From: Chloroflexota bacterium
GTDB taxonomy: Bacteria > Chloroflexota > Anaerolineae > Aggregatilineales > Phototrophicaceae
Assembly: GCA_026706395.1 (NCBI GenBank)
Contig: JAPOYU010000131.1
Span: 19,940-83,939 of the forward strand
Length of the DNA stretch: 64,000 bases
Direction of reading: 5' to 3'
Shown one piece after another: positions 35,108 to 44,946 of the stretch. The position numbers and the translations under genes are program-made. The notes beneath the pieces were generated by a model that had not been told where the DNA came from, did not search any database, and saw nothing but the letters and a program-made list of their open reading frames with translations. The stretch's first letter is position 1; every line of letters begins with the position of its first letter.

Positions 35108-37048
35108 ATGAAAAGAGTAATGACCTTTACGATTTGCGCCCTCCTGCTGCTGCTCAGCTTTACCAGCGCGGTAGCCCAGGATGCCATGTATGGCGAAGCG
35201 CCGATGCTGGCCGCTCTGGTCGAGGCTGGTGAATTGCCGCCGGTTGAAGAGCGCCTGCCGGCCGAGCCCCTAGTGATCACGCCTTACGAACGCATCGGCG
35301 ACTACGGCGGTGAATGGCGCTCGGCGATGGTCGGCGGCCTGGATCACATTTGGATGATCCGATTGATGGCCTACGAAAACCTGATCCGCTTCACGCCGGA
35401 ATGGACGGGCCTGATGCCGGGCGTCGCCAAATCATTCTCGGCGAATGACGAAGCGACCGAGTTCACATTTGAATTGCGCGAAGGCCTGCGCTGGTCGGAT
35501 GGCGCGCCCTATACGGCGGATGATATTACCTTCTGGTACGATGATGTCCTGACGAACGAAGACTTGACGCCGACGATAGCCACCTGGTTAATCTCGGGCG
35601 GCGAACCGCTGAGCGTCGAGAAGATCGACGACTTCACCGTGAAGTTCTCTTTCAGTACACCGAACGGTCTCTTTCTGCAAAACCTGGCGTCGATCCTGGG
35701 CTGCGGACCCACCAGCTACCCCCGCCACTACCTCGAGCCCTATCACATCAATTACGCCGACGACATTGACGCGAAAATCGCGGAAGCCGGCGCAAGCGAC
35801 TGGGTTGAGCTTTTCCAATCCAAAGGCGGCGTCGAGCCTTGCTTCTGGACCAATACCAGCTTCTGGCAGTCGGACACCGTCCCGACACTGCACGCCTGGA
35901 GGCTGACGGCGACCTATGGCGGCGGCACCGGTCGCGTCGAAGCGGAGCGCAATCCCTATTACTTCAAGGTTGACCCGGATGGCAACCAGTTGCCCTATAT
36001 CGATCGCATGATTTTTGACCAGCTCGAGGACAAGGAAACCCTGCTCCTGCAAGTCCTCAATGGCGATATTGACATGATGGCGCGTCACTTCAACTCGGCG
36101 GCCAACCGGCCAATTGTGTACGACAACCGTGAAACTGGCGGCTACTACACCTACGGTATCGTCGGCGAGGGCGCCAACATGACGGCGCTGGCGATTAACC
36201 TGACGCACCTGGACCCGGCCAAGCGCGAGATCTTCCAGAACAAAGATTTCCGTATCGGGCTGTCACATGCCATCAACCGACAGGAAATCGTCGACATCGT
36301 TTACCTCGGCCAGGGCGAACCGCGACAGATCGCGCCGAATCCTGATTCGCCGTTTTACGATGAGGAATTCGCCTACCAGTACACGGAATACAATGTCGAC
36401 CTGGCAAACGAGCATCTGGACAAGGCCGGCTACACCGACCGGGATGCTGAGGGTTTCCGCTTGGGTCCGGACGGCAATCGCATCAGCATCATCGTTGAAG
36501 CCGGCGACCTCTTTGGCCGCGGCTGGCCCGATGTTCTGGAGCTGATCCAAGGCTATTGGGGAGCGGTGGGCATCCACATGGAACCCCGCATCATCGACCG
36601 CTCGCTGCTGGTCTCCCGCAAGGTCAACAGCGAACATGACGCCACGATCTGGGGCGCTTCCGGCGGACTCGATGTATACCTCACGCCGATCTGGTATTTC
36701 CCCTCTGATCCGGTCGAGAGCGCCTATGCGCCTCTGTGGACGAAGTGGTATTTCGATCCCGAAACCGGTGAAGAGCCGCCCGAAGCGGCGCAGCAGCAGA
36801 TGGCGCTGTTTGATCAAATCAAGGGCACCGGTGACCTCGAACGCCAGGCCGAGTTGATGGCGGAACTGCTGGCCATCGCCAAGGACGAGTTCTACGTGAT
36901 GGGTATTAACTCGATTACGCCGGGCTACGGCATCGCCAAGAACTACTTCCGCAACGTACCGGCGACATCGACGGGTTCATGGAAGTTCCCCTGGCCGGCG
37001 CCGATCGATACGACGCTCTTCTTCATCGAAGAGGGCGCTCAGCAATAA
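35108..37048 (+). CDS. Extracellular solute-binding protein, family 5 (paralog)
   Basis: 646 residues. Signal peptide 1-24 (MKRVMTFTICALLLLL...SAVAQ), then APMLAALVEAGELPPVEERLP, the same N-terminal motif as the divergent SBP, and the SBP_bac_5 fold with RWSDGAPYTADDITFWY. A TTGGAG precedes the ATG. It heads an operon with a sulfatase, two permeases, two ATPases and a large lyase-like protein, which points to a sulfated uronate-bearing oligosaccharide as ligand. Ligand identity is inference. Confidence 0.9.
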   Translation: MKRVMTFTICALLLLLSFTSAVAQDAMYGEAPMLAALVEAGELPPVEERLPAEPLVITPYERIGDYGGEWRSAMVGGLDHIWMIRLMAYENLIRFTPEWTGLMPGVAKSFSANDEATEFTFELREGLRWSDGAPYTADDITFWYDDVLTNEDLTPTIATWLISGGEPLSVEKIDDFTVKFSFSTPNGLFLQNLASILGCGPTSYPRHYLEPYHINYADDIDAKIAEAGASDWVELFQSKGGVEPCFWTNTSFWQSDTVPTLHAWRLTATYGGGTGRVEAERNPYYFKVDPDGNQLPYIDRMIFDQLEDKETLLLQVLNGDIDMMARHFNSAANRPIVYDNRETGGYYTYGIVGEGANMTALAINLTHLDPAKREIFQNKDFRIGLSHAINRQEIVDIVYLGQGEPRQIAPNPDSPFYDEEFAYQYTEYNVDLANEHLDKAGYTDRDAEGFRLGPDGNRISIIVEAGDLFGRGWPDVLELIQGYWGAVGIHMEPRIIDRSLLVSRKVNSEHDATIWGASGGLDVYLTPIWYFPSDPVESAYAPLWTKWYFDPETGEEPPEAAQQQMALFDQIKGTGDLERQAELMAELLAIAKDEFYVMGINSITPGYGIAKNYFRNVPATSTGSWKFPWPAPIDTTLFFIEEGAQQ

Positions 37049-37136
37049 GGCGACCAAGTGAAATGTCATCCGCCGGACCGGATTGAAAGTTCGGCGGATG
37101 ACGCTCCAATCTGGACTATCCGTGAAGGAATGACGG

Positions 37137-38546
37137 ATGGCGAATGCGCGTCCGAATATTCTATTCCTGATGAGCGATCAGCATCGCGCCGATGTCGCTG
37201 GCTACGCGGGCGATATTGTCGTGCGGACGCCCACGCTCGACGACCTGGCGCGCACCGGCGTCGTCTTCAACAACGCCTATGCCCCCTCGCCCATTTGCAT
37301 TCCTTCACGGCAGAGCATGGCCGCCGGTCAACTGCCTCGCACTTGTGGCTGTGAGATCTTCGGGGAAGACCTGGCGCCCGGCCACATGACCTTCGCTCGA
37401 CGACTGTCCCAGTATGGCTACGCGACTGTCGCCGCCGGCAAACTGCATCACAACGGCACCGATCAGATGCAGGGTTGGACGCGCCGCATCGGCGACGGTA
37501 TGAGCGTTCGACATGACTTCATCGAGGGACGGAATCTCGAAGCGCTTCGGGACTTGCCCGTCGCCACCGAGCATAAATGGACGCAAGCCAAGGAAGTCAA
37601 ACGCGCCGGCATCGGGCGGGGTCCCATCAACGGGCACGATGCTTACACGCTGGATGGCGCCCTGCGTTTCATAGAAAACTTCTTCACCGACCCCTACTAC
37701 GACCGCGCCATCCCAACACGCCCGTTGATGCTGATGGTGAGCTTCGTGCGGCCGCATGTCCCCTTCCTCACCACGCATGACAGATTCACTTACTACCTGA
37801 GCCGCGTTACGCCCTATGTGAACGAGACAGCTTTTGACCATCCCTTCCTCAGCAGCCGGGCAGTGCAGCCGAGGGTCGATGCCAGCGAGCGGGAAATCCG
37901 CCGGGCTACAGCGGCCTATTACGGTATGGTCGAAGGAATAGACCAAGATTACGGCCGAGTGTTCGCTGCGCTTGAACATGTCGGCCAAAACCTGGATGAC
38001 TGGATCATCATCTACACCAGCGACCATGGCGAGATGTTGGGCGAGCACACGCTCTGGGAAAAGACCAAATTTTTCGAGGGCAGCGTCAAGGTGCCGCTGA
38101 TCATTCGATTGCCGGGGCGCGCCAACGCCGGGCGGATTGTCGAAAAGAACGTCAACCTGTGTGACCTGTTCGCGACGCTTTGTGACCTCACAGATGTCCC
38201 GGCGGTCGACGGACTGGATAGTCGCAGTCTGGTTCCATTGCTGAACGGCGATAGCGCGGACTGGGACAACGAAACCATCTCACATTATGGCGGCACGCAT
38301 CTGGGACATGAAACGCACTTCGATCGCTACGAGAACCTGATGATCAAGCGCGATCATCTCAAGTATCAGTACTACGGGCGGGAAATGCCCGAAGTCTTGT
38401 TCGACTTGTCACGTAACCCGGAAGAAACGAGCAACTTTCTTGACGATCCTGATTACGCCGATGCGATTGCGGCATTTCGCATTCGCCGGGATGAACTGGG
38501 TTACGGGCCAAACGCCAGCGCCGACTACAAAAACGCCGGCTATTAG
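37137..38546 (+). CDS. Type I sulfatase
   Basis: 469-residue arylsulfatase/alkaline-phosphatase superfamily enzyme. C54 in CIPSR is the formylglycine site (CxPSR), metal-binding residues are visible near the N terminus (MSDQHRAD) and in TSDHGEMLGEH. No signal peptide is evident, so it probably acts in the cytoplasm on imported sulfated sugars. It needs a formylglycine-generating enzyme, which is not in the window. AAGGA precedes the ATG. Its place between SBP and permease genes supports a role in glycan catabolism; related sulfatases act on N-acetylgalactosamine or uronate sulfates. Confidence 0.9.
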   Translation: MANARPNILFLMSDQHRADVAGYAGDIVVRTPTLDDLARTGVVFNNAYAPSPICIPSRQSMAAGQLPRTCGCEIFGEDLAPGHMTFARRLSQYGYATVAAGKLHHNGTDQMQGWTRRIGDGMSVRHDFIEGRNLEALRDLPVATEHKWTQAKEVKRAGIGRGPINGHDAYTLDGALRFIENFFTDPYYDRAIPTRPLMLMVSFVRPHVPFLTTHDRFTYYLSRVTPYVNETAFDHPFLSSRAVQPRVDASEREIRRATAAYYGMVEGIDQDYGRVFAALEHVGQNLDDWIIIYTSDHGEMLGEHTLWEKTKFFEGSVKVPLIIRLPGRANAGRIVEKNVNLCDLFATLCDLTDVPAVDGLDSRSLVPLLNGDSADWDNETISHYGGTHLGHETHFDRYENLMIKRDHLKYQYYGREMPEVLFDLSRNPEETSNFLDDPDYADAIAAFRIRRDELGYGPNASADYKNAGY

Positions 38547-38577
38547 AAGCGCATATCCGTCGAGAGCCGTCTGACTC

Positions 38578-39555
38578 ATGATCTGGTACATCGCGCGGCG
38601 AATCATCTATCTGATACCAACGCTGCTGATCGTCTCGATCATCGCCTTCGTGGTGATCCAATTGCCGCCCGGCGATTTCCTCGCCTCTCTAATCAGCAAG
38701 GCCGAAGAGACCGTGGACCAAGCCCAGGTTGATGCCTTGCGCGAACGCTACGGTCTAGACGAACCGATCACTGTGCAATACTGGAAATGGATCAGCGGCA
38801 TCATCACGAAAGGTGACTTCGGCGACTCCTTCGAATGGAATCGGCCGGTAAGCGACCTGATCTGGGAGCGCCTGGGCCTGACAATGGTTCTATCGCTTTT
38901 CACGCTGGCATTCGTCTGGATTGTCGCCATCCCCATCGGCATTTATTCAGCCGTCAAGAAATACACCATCGGCGACTATCTGGTGACGATCATCGGATTC
39001 ATCGGTCTGGCCATTCCGAATTTTCTCCTGGCGCTCGTTCTCATGTATATCGCCTTCCGCTATTTCGGGCAGAGCGTTGGCGGCCTCTTCTCGCCGGAAT
39101 ACATTGAGGCGGATTGGTCGCTTGACCGTGTGCTCGACCTGCTCAGCCATATATGGCTGCCTGTCATCATACTTGGCACGGCCGGCACAGCAGCGTTAAT
39201 CCGCGTGATGCGCGCCAACCTGTTGGATGAGCTTTCCAAACTCTACGTTGATGCCGCCCGAGCCCGCGGACTCTCCGAACTGAAACTGCTCTTCAAATAC
39301 CCGGTGAGAGTGGCGCTGAATCCCCTGGTGAGCGCGCTGGCCTGGGTCTTTCCCGCTCTGGTGTCGGGGTCCGCGATAACATCGATCGTTTTGAATCTGC
39401 AGACCACCGGGCCCCTGCTCTACCGTTCGCTTCAGGCGCAAGATATGTACCTCGCCGGCAGCCTCATCCTGCTGGTCAGCGTTCTCACCATCATCGGTAC
39501 GCTGGTCTCCGATATTCTGCTGGCATGGATTGATCCCAGGATACAGCTCCAATGA
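38578..39555 (+). CDS. ABC transporter permease, OppB-like
   Basis: 325 residues with the OppB N terminus (IARRIIYLIPTLLIVS), the core helices and docking loop ARARGLSELKLLFKYPVRVA. The stop overlaps the ATG of the OppC-like gene in an ATGA junction, implying coupled translation. Part of the plus-strand importer of the predicted sulfated-glycan locus. Confidence 0.92.
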   Translation: MIWYIARRIIYLIPTLLIVSIIAFVVIQLPPGDFLASLISKAEETVDQAQVDALRERYGLDEPITVQYWKWISGIITKGDFGDSFEWNRPVSDLIWERLGLTMVLSLFTLAFVWIVAIPIGIYSAVKKYTIGDYLVTIIGFIGLAIPNFLLALVLMYIAFRYFGQSVGGLFSPEYIEADWSLDRVLDLLSHIWLPVIILGTAGTAALIRVMRANLLDELSKLYVDAARARGLSELKLLFKYPVRVALNPLVSALAWVFPALVSGSAITSIVLNLQTTGPLLYRSLQAQDMYLAGSLILLVSVLTIIGTLVSDILLAWIDPRIQLQ

Positions 39556-40709
39556 CCGCCGCCATGCCCCCACCCGCGGACGACGGCGCCGGCGCGGCTG
39601 CCGAGGTCCATGCCGAAACGCGCATTGTCGTCGCCAACCAGTGGCAGTTGATCTGGTGGAAGTTTCGCAAACACCGGCTGGCGATGCTTGCCGGCCTGGT
39701 CACGATATTCCTATATGTGGTGGCGCTATTTGCCGAGTTTTTCGCCCCGTATTCAGCCAGGACATATAGCGCGCAGCACACCTTTCTGCCCCCGCAGAGC
39801 ATCAACCTCTTTCAATGGACGGGCGCCGGCTGGCGCTTTTTTCCCCACGTCTATGGCCACAAGGTGCAGATAGATCAAGAATCATTCAAGCGCACCTACG
39901 TCCTGGACGAGACGATCACCTATCCGGTAGGTCTGTTTGTGCAAGGCGAGGAATATAAGTTGTGGGGCCTGTTCACGCTTGACGTTCATCTGATCGGGGC
40001 GGCGCAATTCGGCGACCCCGTACACCTCATCGGCACGGACAGGCTGGGCCGCGATGTGCTGAGCCGAACGATTTATGGCACAAGGGTGTCGATGTCGGTG
40101 GGTCTGGTCGGCGTCGGATTGAGCCTGCTGCTTGGCGTCATTCTGGGCGGAATATCTGGCTATTACGGCGGCCTTATCGATAACTTGATCCAGCGCACAA
40201 TCGAGATTCTGCGTTCGCTGCCGACGATCCCGCTTTGGATGGGCCTTTCCGCCGCCATCCCGCTGACCTGGCCGCCGGTGCGTGTTTACTTTGCGATCAC
40301 CGTGCTCCTGTCTTTGATCGGCTGGACGGCCCTTGCCCGCGAGGTGCGTGGTCGTTTTTTGTCGCTCAAGACCGAAGACTTCGTTATCGCGGCGCGCTTG
40401 GACGGCGTGCGCGAGATACAAATCATCCTCCGCCACATGGTGCCCTCAATGACCAGCCACATCATCGCCTCCGTGACCCTGGCGATTCCAGGCATGATCC
40501 TGGCCGAGACCGCCCTGAGTTTCCTGGGCATAGGACTGCGACCGCCGGTGGTCAGTTGGGGCGTGCTGCTGCAAGAAGCGCAAAATGTTCGCTCCATTGC
40601 GACGGCGCCCTGGCTGCTGTTCCCGGGCTTGGCGGTTGTGGTCGCCGTGTTGGCGATGAATTTCTTGGGAGACGGATTGAGAGATGCAGCCGACCCATAC
40701 CAGGCTTGA
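39552..40709 (+). CDS. ABC transporter permease, OppC-like
   Basis: 385 residues with a basic N terminus, one helix (residues 48-68), a periplasmic loop of about 100 residues and the BPD_transp_1 core with the cytoplasmic loop AARLDGVREIQIILRHMVPS. The C terminus [12 protein letters not shown] matches its counterpart at 29686. The downstream ATPase gene starts inside its last 26 bases. Confidence 0.92.
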   Translation: MTAAMPPPADDGAGAAAEVHAETRIVVANQWQLIWWKFRKHRLAMLAGLVTIFLYVVALFAEFFAPYSARTYSAQHTFLPPQSINLFQWTGAGWRFFPHVYGHKVQIDQESFKRTYVLDETITYPVGLFVQGEEYKLWGLFTLDVHLIGAAQFGDPVHLIGTDRLGRDVLSRTIYGTRVSMSVGLVGVGLSLLLGVILGGISGYYGGLIDNLIQRTIEILRSLPTIPLWMGLSAAIPLTWPPVRVYFAITVLLSLIGWTALAREVRGRFLSLKTEDFVIAARLDGVREIQIILRHMVPSMTSHIIASVTLAIPGMILAETALSFLGIGLRPPVVSWGVLLQEAQNVRSIATAPWLLFPGLAVVVAVLAMNFLGDGLRDAADPYQA

Positions 40710-41757
40710 TGACCCGGCGAAAACCGACGATCAGACCTTGCTTGACGTCAAGGATTTGAAGACGCATTTCTTCACCGATGAAGGCGTGGTCAAAGCCGTT
40801 GATGGGGTCAACCTATCCCTAAAGCGCGGCCAGACCCTGTGTGTGGTCGGCGAATCAGGCTGCGGCAAATCGGTTACTGCTCGCTCCATACTGCGCATCG
40901 TGCCCAGTCCAGGCGAGATCGTCTCTGGAGAGATCAACTTTCGGCAGCGAAATGGCGCAGCGATCGACCTGGCGCAGATAAACCCCAAAGGGCGTGAGAT
41001 TCGATACATTCGCGGCGGCGAGATCAGCATGATCTTTCAGGAGCCGATGTCCTCGCTGAGTCCGGTGCATACCATCGGCAGCCAAATCATGGAGGCGATT
41101 CTGCTGCATCTGCCGGTCACAAAACAGGAAGCCCGCAAGCGCGCCACCTTCTTGCTTGATGTGGTCGGCATCCCGCGTCCGGGCGAGCAACTGGAGGCCT
41201 ATTCTTTTGAGCTTTCGGGCGGCATGCGGCAGCGCGCCATGATCGCCATAGCACTGGCTTGCGAGCCCCAACTGCTGATCGCCGATGAACCAACTACCGC
41301 CTTGGATGTGACGACGCAGGCGAATATCCTCGACCTGATACGCGAACTGCAGCAGGCCACTGGCATGGCGGTGCTCTTCATCACGCATGACCTGGGCGTT
41401 GTCGCCGAAATCGCGGACGAAGTGGTTGTGATGTACCTTGGGCGCGATGTCGAAAGCGGAGAGGTGGATGCCATTTTCCATGATCCCAAGCATCCTTATA
41501 CACGCGCGCTCCTGCAGTCAATTCCTCGCTACGATAGTCGTGAAAACAAGCGCCTGTATTCCATACGGGGAACGGTGCCGCATCCCTTTGATCGCCCGTC
41601 TGGCTGCCCCTTCCATCCCCGTTGCGACGACTTCATCGCCGAAAAGTGCGACAGCATTGACCCGCATCGCCGCATGGTCAGCCCAAACCATAGCGCGCGC
41701 TGCCTGCTGTATTCCGCTTCGATTGAGACGGATTGTGACAAGGAATCGTCAAATTGA
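40684..41757 (+). CDS. OppD/DppD-type ABC transporter ATP-binding protein
   Basis: 357 residues, Walker [10 protein letters not shown], signature LSGGMRQR and Walker [13 protein letters not shown], with the C-terminal Cys motif [15 protein letters not shown]. It overlaps the upstream permease by 26 bases and its TGA overlaps the start of the next ATPase. Confidence 0.92.
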   Translation: MQPTHTRLDDPAKTDDQTLLDVKDLKTHFFTDEGVVKAVDGVNLSLKRGQTLCVVGESGCGKSVTARSILRIVPSPGEIVSGEINFRQRNGAAIDLAQINPKGREIRYIRGGEISMIFQEPMSSLSPVHTIGSQIMEAILLHLPVTKQEARKRATFLLDVVGIPRPGEQLEAYSFELSGGMRQRAMIAIALACEPQLLIADEPTTALDVTTQANILDLIRELQQATGMAVLFITHDLGVVAEIADEVVVMYLGRDVESGEVDAIFHDPKHPYTRALLQSIPRYDSRENKRLYSIRGTVPHPFDRPSGCPFHPRCDDFIAEKCDSIDPHRRMVSPNHSARCLLYSASIETDCDKESSN

Positions 41758-42827
41758 ACGGTCAATCGGACTCGGACGGGACAATTCAAGCTAGGCGCCC
41801 GCTGCTGGAAGTTCGCCATCTTCAGATGCGTTTTCCAATCCGGCGGGGAATGTTTCGCCGGACGGTTGGTTTCGTGCAAGCCGTTAACGATGTCAGCTTC
41901 AGCATCCGAGCCGGCGAGACCTTGAGCCTGGTTGGCGAGTCGGGCTGCGGCAAAACGACAACGGGGCGCTGTGTACTGCGTGTATATCGACCGACGGCCG
42001 GTCAGATCCTGTATGAAGCCGAAGAGCGGGAAAGCATAGATCTGGCGGAATTGGACAACCAAGCTCTGAGACCCTTCCGGCGCGAGATTCGGATGATCTT
42101 TCAAGACCCATTCTCCTCATTAAATCCGCGGCTGCCCATTCTTCAAATCGTTGGCGAATCGCTCAAAGTCAATCGCATCGCCAGTGGCTCGGAACTGGAA
42201 GACCGTGTCGCGGCATTGCTGCGCCGTGTTGGCTTGCGCCCGGAATACATCCGGCGCTATCCCCATGCCTTCAGCGGGGGAGAACGCCAGCGAATTGGGA
42301 TCGCCCGCGCCCTTGCCTTGAATCCCCGGCTTATCGTCGCTGATGAGGCTGTGTCCGCCCTGGATGTATCGGTACAGGCGCAGATACTGAATCTCCTGCA
42401 AGACTTGCAGGAAGAATTGAACCTGACCTATCTCTTCATCGCGCATGATCTCAGCGTCGTCGAGCACATCAGCCATCGCGTCGCCGTCATGTATGTCGGC
42501 AAAATTGTTGAGCTGGCCAGCAAGGAAGAGCTATTCGCCAATCCCTTGCATCCCTACACCGAAGCGCTGCTATCGGCCGTGCCCAAGCCCGACCCGCGAC
42601 TCCGGAACAAGGGGATTCGCATCCGCCTTGAGGGCGAAGTCGCCGACCCGAGCAATCCTCCGCGCGGATGTTACTTTCACCCCCGCTGCCCATACGTTCA
42701 AGACCGCTGCCGGCAAGAAGAGCCAGCGGTCCGCGAAATCGGAAATGATCACTGGGTCGCCTGTCACTTTGCTGAGGAACTCGACCTGCGCGGCTTCGAA
42801 GCGATTGGATCGGCGCCAAGCGCCTGA
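41754..42827 (+). CDS. OppF/DppF-type ABC transporter ATP-binding protein, TTG start
   Basis: 357 residues. Walker [10 protein letters not shown], signature [15 protein letters not shown], Walker [13 protein letters not shown] and the tail [14 protein letters not shown] are present, as is the OppF insert [19 protein letters not shown] (given here as family landmark). The start is TTG at 41754, overlapping the TGA of the OppD gene (TTGA), so translation is probably coupled. A weak start would keep the two ATPases in step with each other. It completes the importer. Confidence 0.9.
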   Translation: MNGQSDSDGTIQARRPLLEVRHLQMRFPIRRGMFRRTVGFVQAVNDVSFSIRAGETLSLVGESGCGKTTTGRCVLRVYRPTAGQILYEAEERESIDLAELDNQALRPFRREIRMIFQDPFSSLNPRLPILQIVGESLKVNRIASGSELEDRVAALLRRVGLRPEYIRRYPHAFSGGERQRIGIARALALNPRLIVADEAVSALDVSVQAQILNLLQDLQEELNLTYLFIAHDLSVVEHISHRVAVMYVGKIVELASKEELFANPLHPYTEALLSAVPKPDPRLRNKGIRIRLEGEVADPSNPPRGCYFHPRCPYVQDRCRQEEPAVREIGNDHWVACHFAEELDLRGFEAIGSAPSA

Positions 42828-42841
42828 AAGGCCAGAGAAAA

Positions 42842-44917
42842 ATGCTTGAACCCGCCGACCTCTTTCCGCCAGCGAGCGATTCCGCTCCGCCCCTCGTCTA
42901 CGACCCGGATGTCCATCTGGTCGCCAACACCATCGATAACGGCGTCTTTCACAGTGCATGGATGTCTGCCGAGTACGGCGTTGCCCTGGTGGAGAGCGGT
43001 TCGCCGGAAGCGATTGCCCGCGCTGAAGCGGTAATCGATGCAGTACTGGGTTGCCAGGACATGGACCCGCGCTCGCCCCATTACGGCAACTTCAAATGGG
43101 AGCACGAGGATCAGGCGGTTGAGGACCTAAACGCCGTGCAATTCGTGCTCGTCCGGCTGATACCGCTGCTGTTGAATCATGCCGAGCGCCTGTCAAATGA
43201 ACAGGTCGAGCACGTCAAGGCCCGCATTCGACTCGGTTTAGACGAAATCCGCCGGATCGATGTTTCGCCCGTTTATTCAAACATCGTCGCGCAGGATATC
43301 TCCAACTCCATACTGGGTGGCCAACTCTTGAACCTGCCGGAATACACCCGGCGCGGCATAGCGAAACTTCGAAAGTGGCTGAGCATCATCGATCAGAGTG
43401 GTATCCCGCACGAATACAACAGTCCGACCTACTCTTTCGTGTGTATCGAAGCTCTGCACAAAGTCCTCGCCTATTCGGAACACCATGAAGCTTGCACACT
43501 TGCTCAATTGATTATCGCGCGCATCGGACTCAGCGTCGCCTTGCGCCTTCATCCCAAAACCGGTCGGCTCGCCCCGCCCCATTGCCGCGCCTATTATCCG
43601 GCGCTTATATGCGCGTCAGATCCGGAAGCAGCCACCTTTGCCAAACTGATTGAGCAGGGCAAGGCGCCTGGCTGGCTCGCGACCGTGCTGAATCATCAGC
43701 CGACGCCGAGGATGGTGACCGAAACATCCGATGCGAAAGCCAGCACGGTTATCAGCAGCTACCTCGATGCTGAATTCAGTATAGGCGTGGCTTCACAAGA
43801 GCTGGCGACGCAATCGAACCGCTTCATCAGCAACCAGTCCAATGTCTTCGCTGTTCACTACGCGGTAGACGGCCGGGAAAGGCCCGGCGTAGTTTTCTCC
43901 CGATATCTGATTAACGACAAATGGCTTGGTGACTATCGAAGCACCAGTTCGCGCACGAACGATCATATCTTTCGCGATGAAGGCAGTTTCCGCGGTGTCT
44001 TGGCGGGTCCGCGCGCCATCGGCATGTATACATCGCGCGAACTCGATGCCTGGTCTCGCTGCTCCAGCGCCAAGGCCGCCTTGATCTGGAGCCGCGCTGA
44101 AGACGTGGATGAGATTTGGGTCGACGGGTCGCGCATCGGCGATCTTCCGGCCGACCTGCCCGACCGCCCGGTCATCGTGGTCGGATGCGGCAATGTATAC
44201 ATCCTTGTCCGCCCGCTCGACCGGTCCAAGCTGGGGGTCGACGCGCCTGTCCGCATGGTCGAGCATCGTGGCAGCCTGGTCCTGGAAATGTACAACTATC
44301 GGGGACCGGACAAGACCTTTTGGGAGTTGGCTAATCCCGGCGCTTTCTTTCAGGGCTATGTTCACAACGGTTTCTACGCCGAGGTAATAAGCAAAACTCC
44401 TTACCACAGCGGCGAGGAAGCTTTTGCCGCCCTCTCAAACGACCGGATTCACGAACATCTGGACGAGGCTTGCACATTTGATGGCGTGAACGCGCGGCGC
44501 TGGAGCGTGGCGCACAGCCGGGATGAACGCCAGCTTGGCATAGAAATCGATCTGATGCGTTGGCGGATAGAGCGGCGCTGGGACCAAAGAGGAGATCTTG
44601 GCTTCCCGATGCTGGCCTCGCCCCTCGCCATTCAAGCTCGCTCGGGACAGGTCGCGGTGGGCAATGCCCGCTTGCGCTGTGGCAACGATGCCGCCTGGCT
44701 CGTCGGCCTTCCGGAGGCGGAACTGTGGGTCGGCGCCTATCATGGTCCGGAAAAGTCGGGGCTTACACTCGAGGCGCCGGATGGCCGAGTTCACATAGAG
44801 GGCCTTGAAGCGGGCATGGTCGTATGGGACCGGGGCCACGTGACAATCGATGCGATCGGACTTCAGGCTGAACCCAACATCGTCGGCGCGAAAAGTGTAA
44901 ACATAATTCGCCGCTGA
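42842..44917 (+). CDS. Large predicted (alpha/alpha)-toroid plus beta-sandwich protein, possibly polysaccharide lyase-like
   Basis: 691 residues without a signal peptide. The first 300 or so residues are helical with repeated hairpins and aromatic/His-rich loops (NFKWEHEDQ, HEYNSPTYS), as in (alpha/alpha)n toroids; the second half is beta-rich. This layout resembles heparinase, alginate and chondroitin lyase families, and its place beside a sulfatase and a GH88 unsaturated glucuronyl hydrolase agrees, but no catalytic motif can be assigned with certainty. AAGG precedes the ATG, 14 bases after the OppF stop, so it is co-transcribed with the importer. A non-catalytic or hydrolase role is possible. 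Confidence 0.5.
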   Translation: MLEPADLFPPASDSAPPLVYDPDVHLVANTIDNGVFHSAWMSAEYGVALVESGSPEAIARAEAVIDAVLGCQDMDPRSPHYGNFKWEHEDQAVEDLNAVQFVLVRLIPLLLNHAERLSNEQVEHVKARIRLGLDEIRRIDVSPVYSNIVAQDISNSILGGQLLNLPEYTRRGIAKLRKWLSIIDQSGIPHEYNSPTYSFVCIEALHKVLAYSEHHEACTLAQLIIARIGLSVALRLHPKTGRLAPPHCRAYYPALICASDPEAATFAKLIEQGKAPGWLATVLNHQPTPRMVTETSDAKASTVISSYLDAEFSIGVASQELATQSNRFISNQSNVFAVHYAVDGRERPGVVFSRYLINDKWLGDYRSTSSRTNDHIFRDEGSFRGVLAGPRAIGMYTSRELDAWSRCSSAKAALIWSRAEDVDEIWVDGSRIGDLPADLPDRPVIVVGCGNVYILVRPLDRSKLGVDAPVRMVEHRGSLVLEMYNYRGPDKTFWELANPGAFFQGYVHNGFYAEVISKTPYHSGEEAFAALSNDRIHEHLDEACTFDGVNARRWSVAHSRDERQLGIEIDLMRWRIERRWDQRGDLGFPMLASPLAIQARSGQVAVGNARLRCGNDAAWLVGLPEAELWVGAYHGPEKSGLTLEAPDGRVHIEGLEAGMVVWDRGHVTIDAIGLQAEPNIVGAKSVNIIRR

Positions 44918-44946
44918 GACCGCGGCAAATCATGGCGCAAATCTCG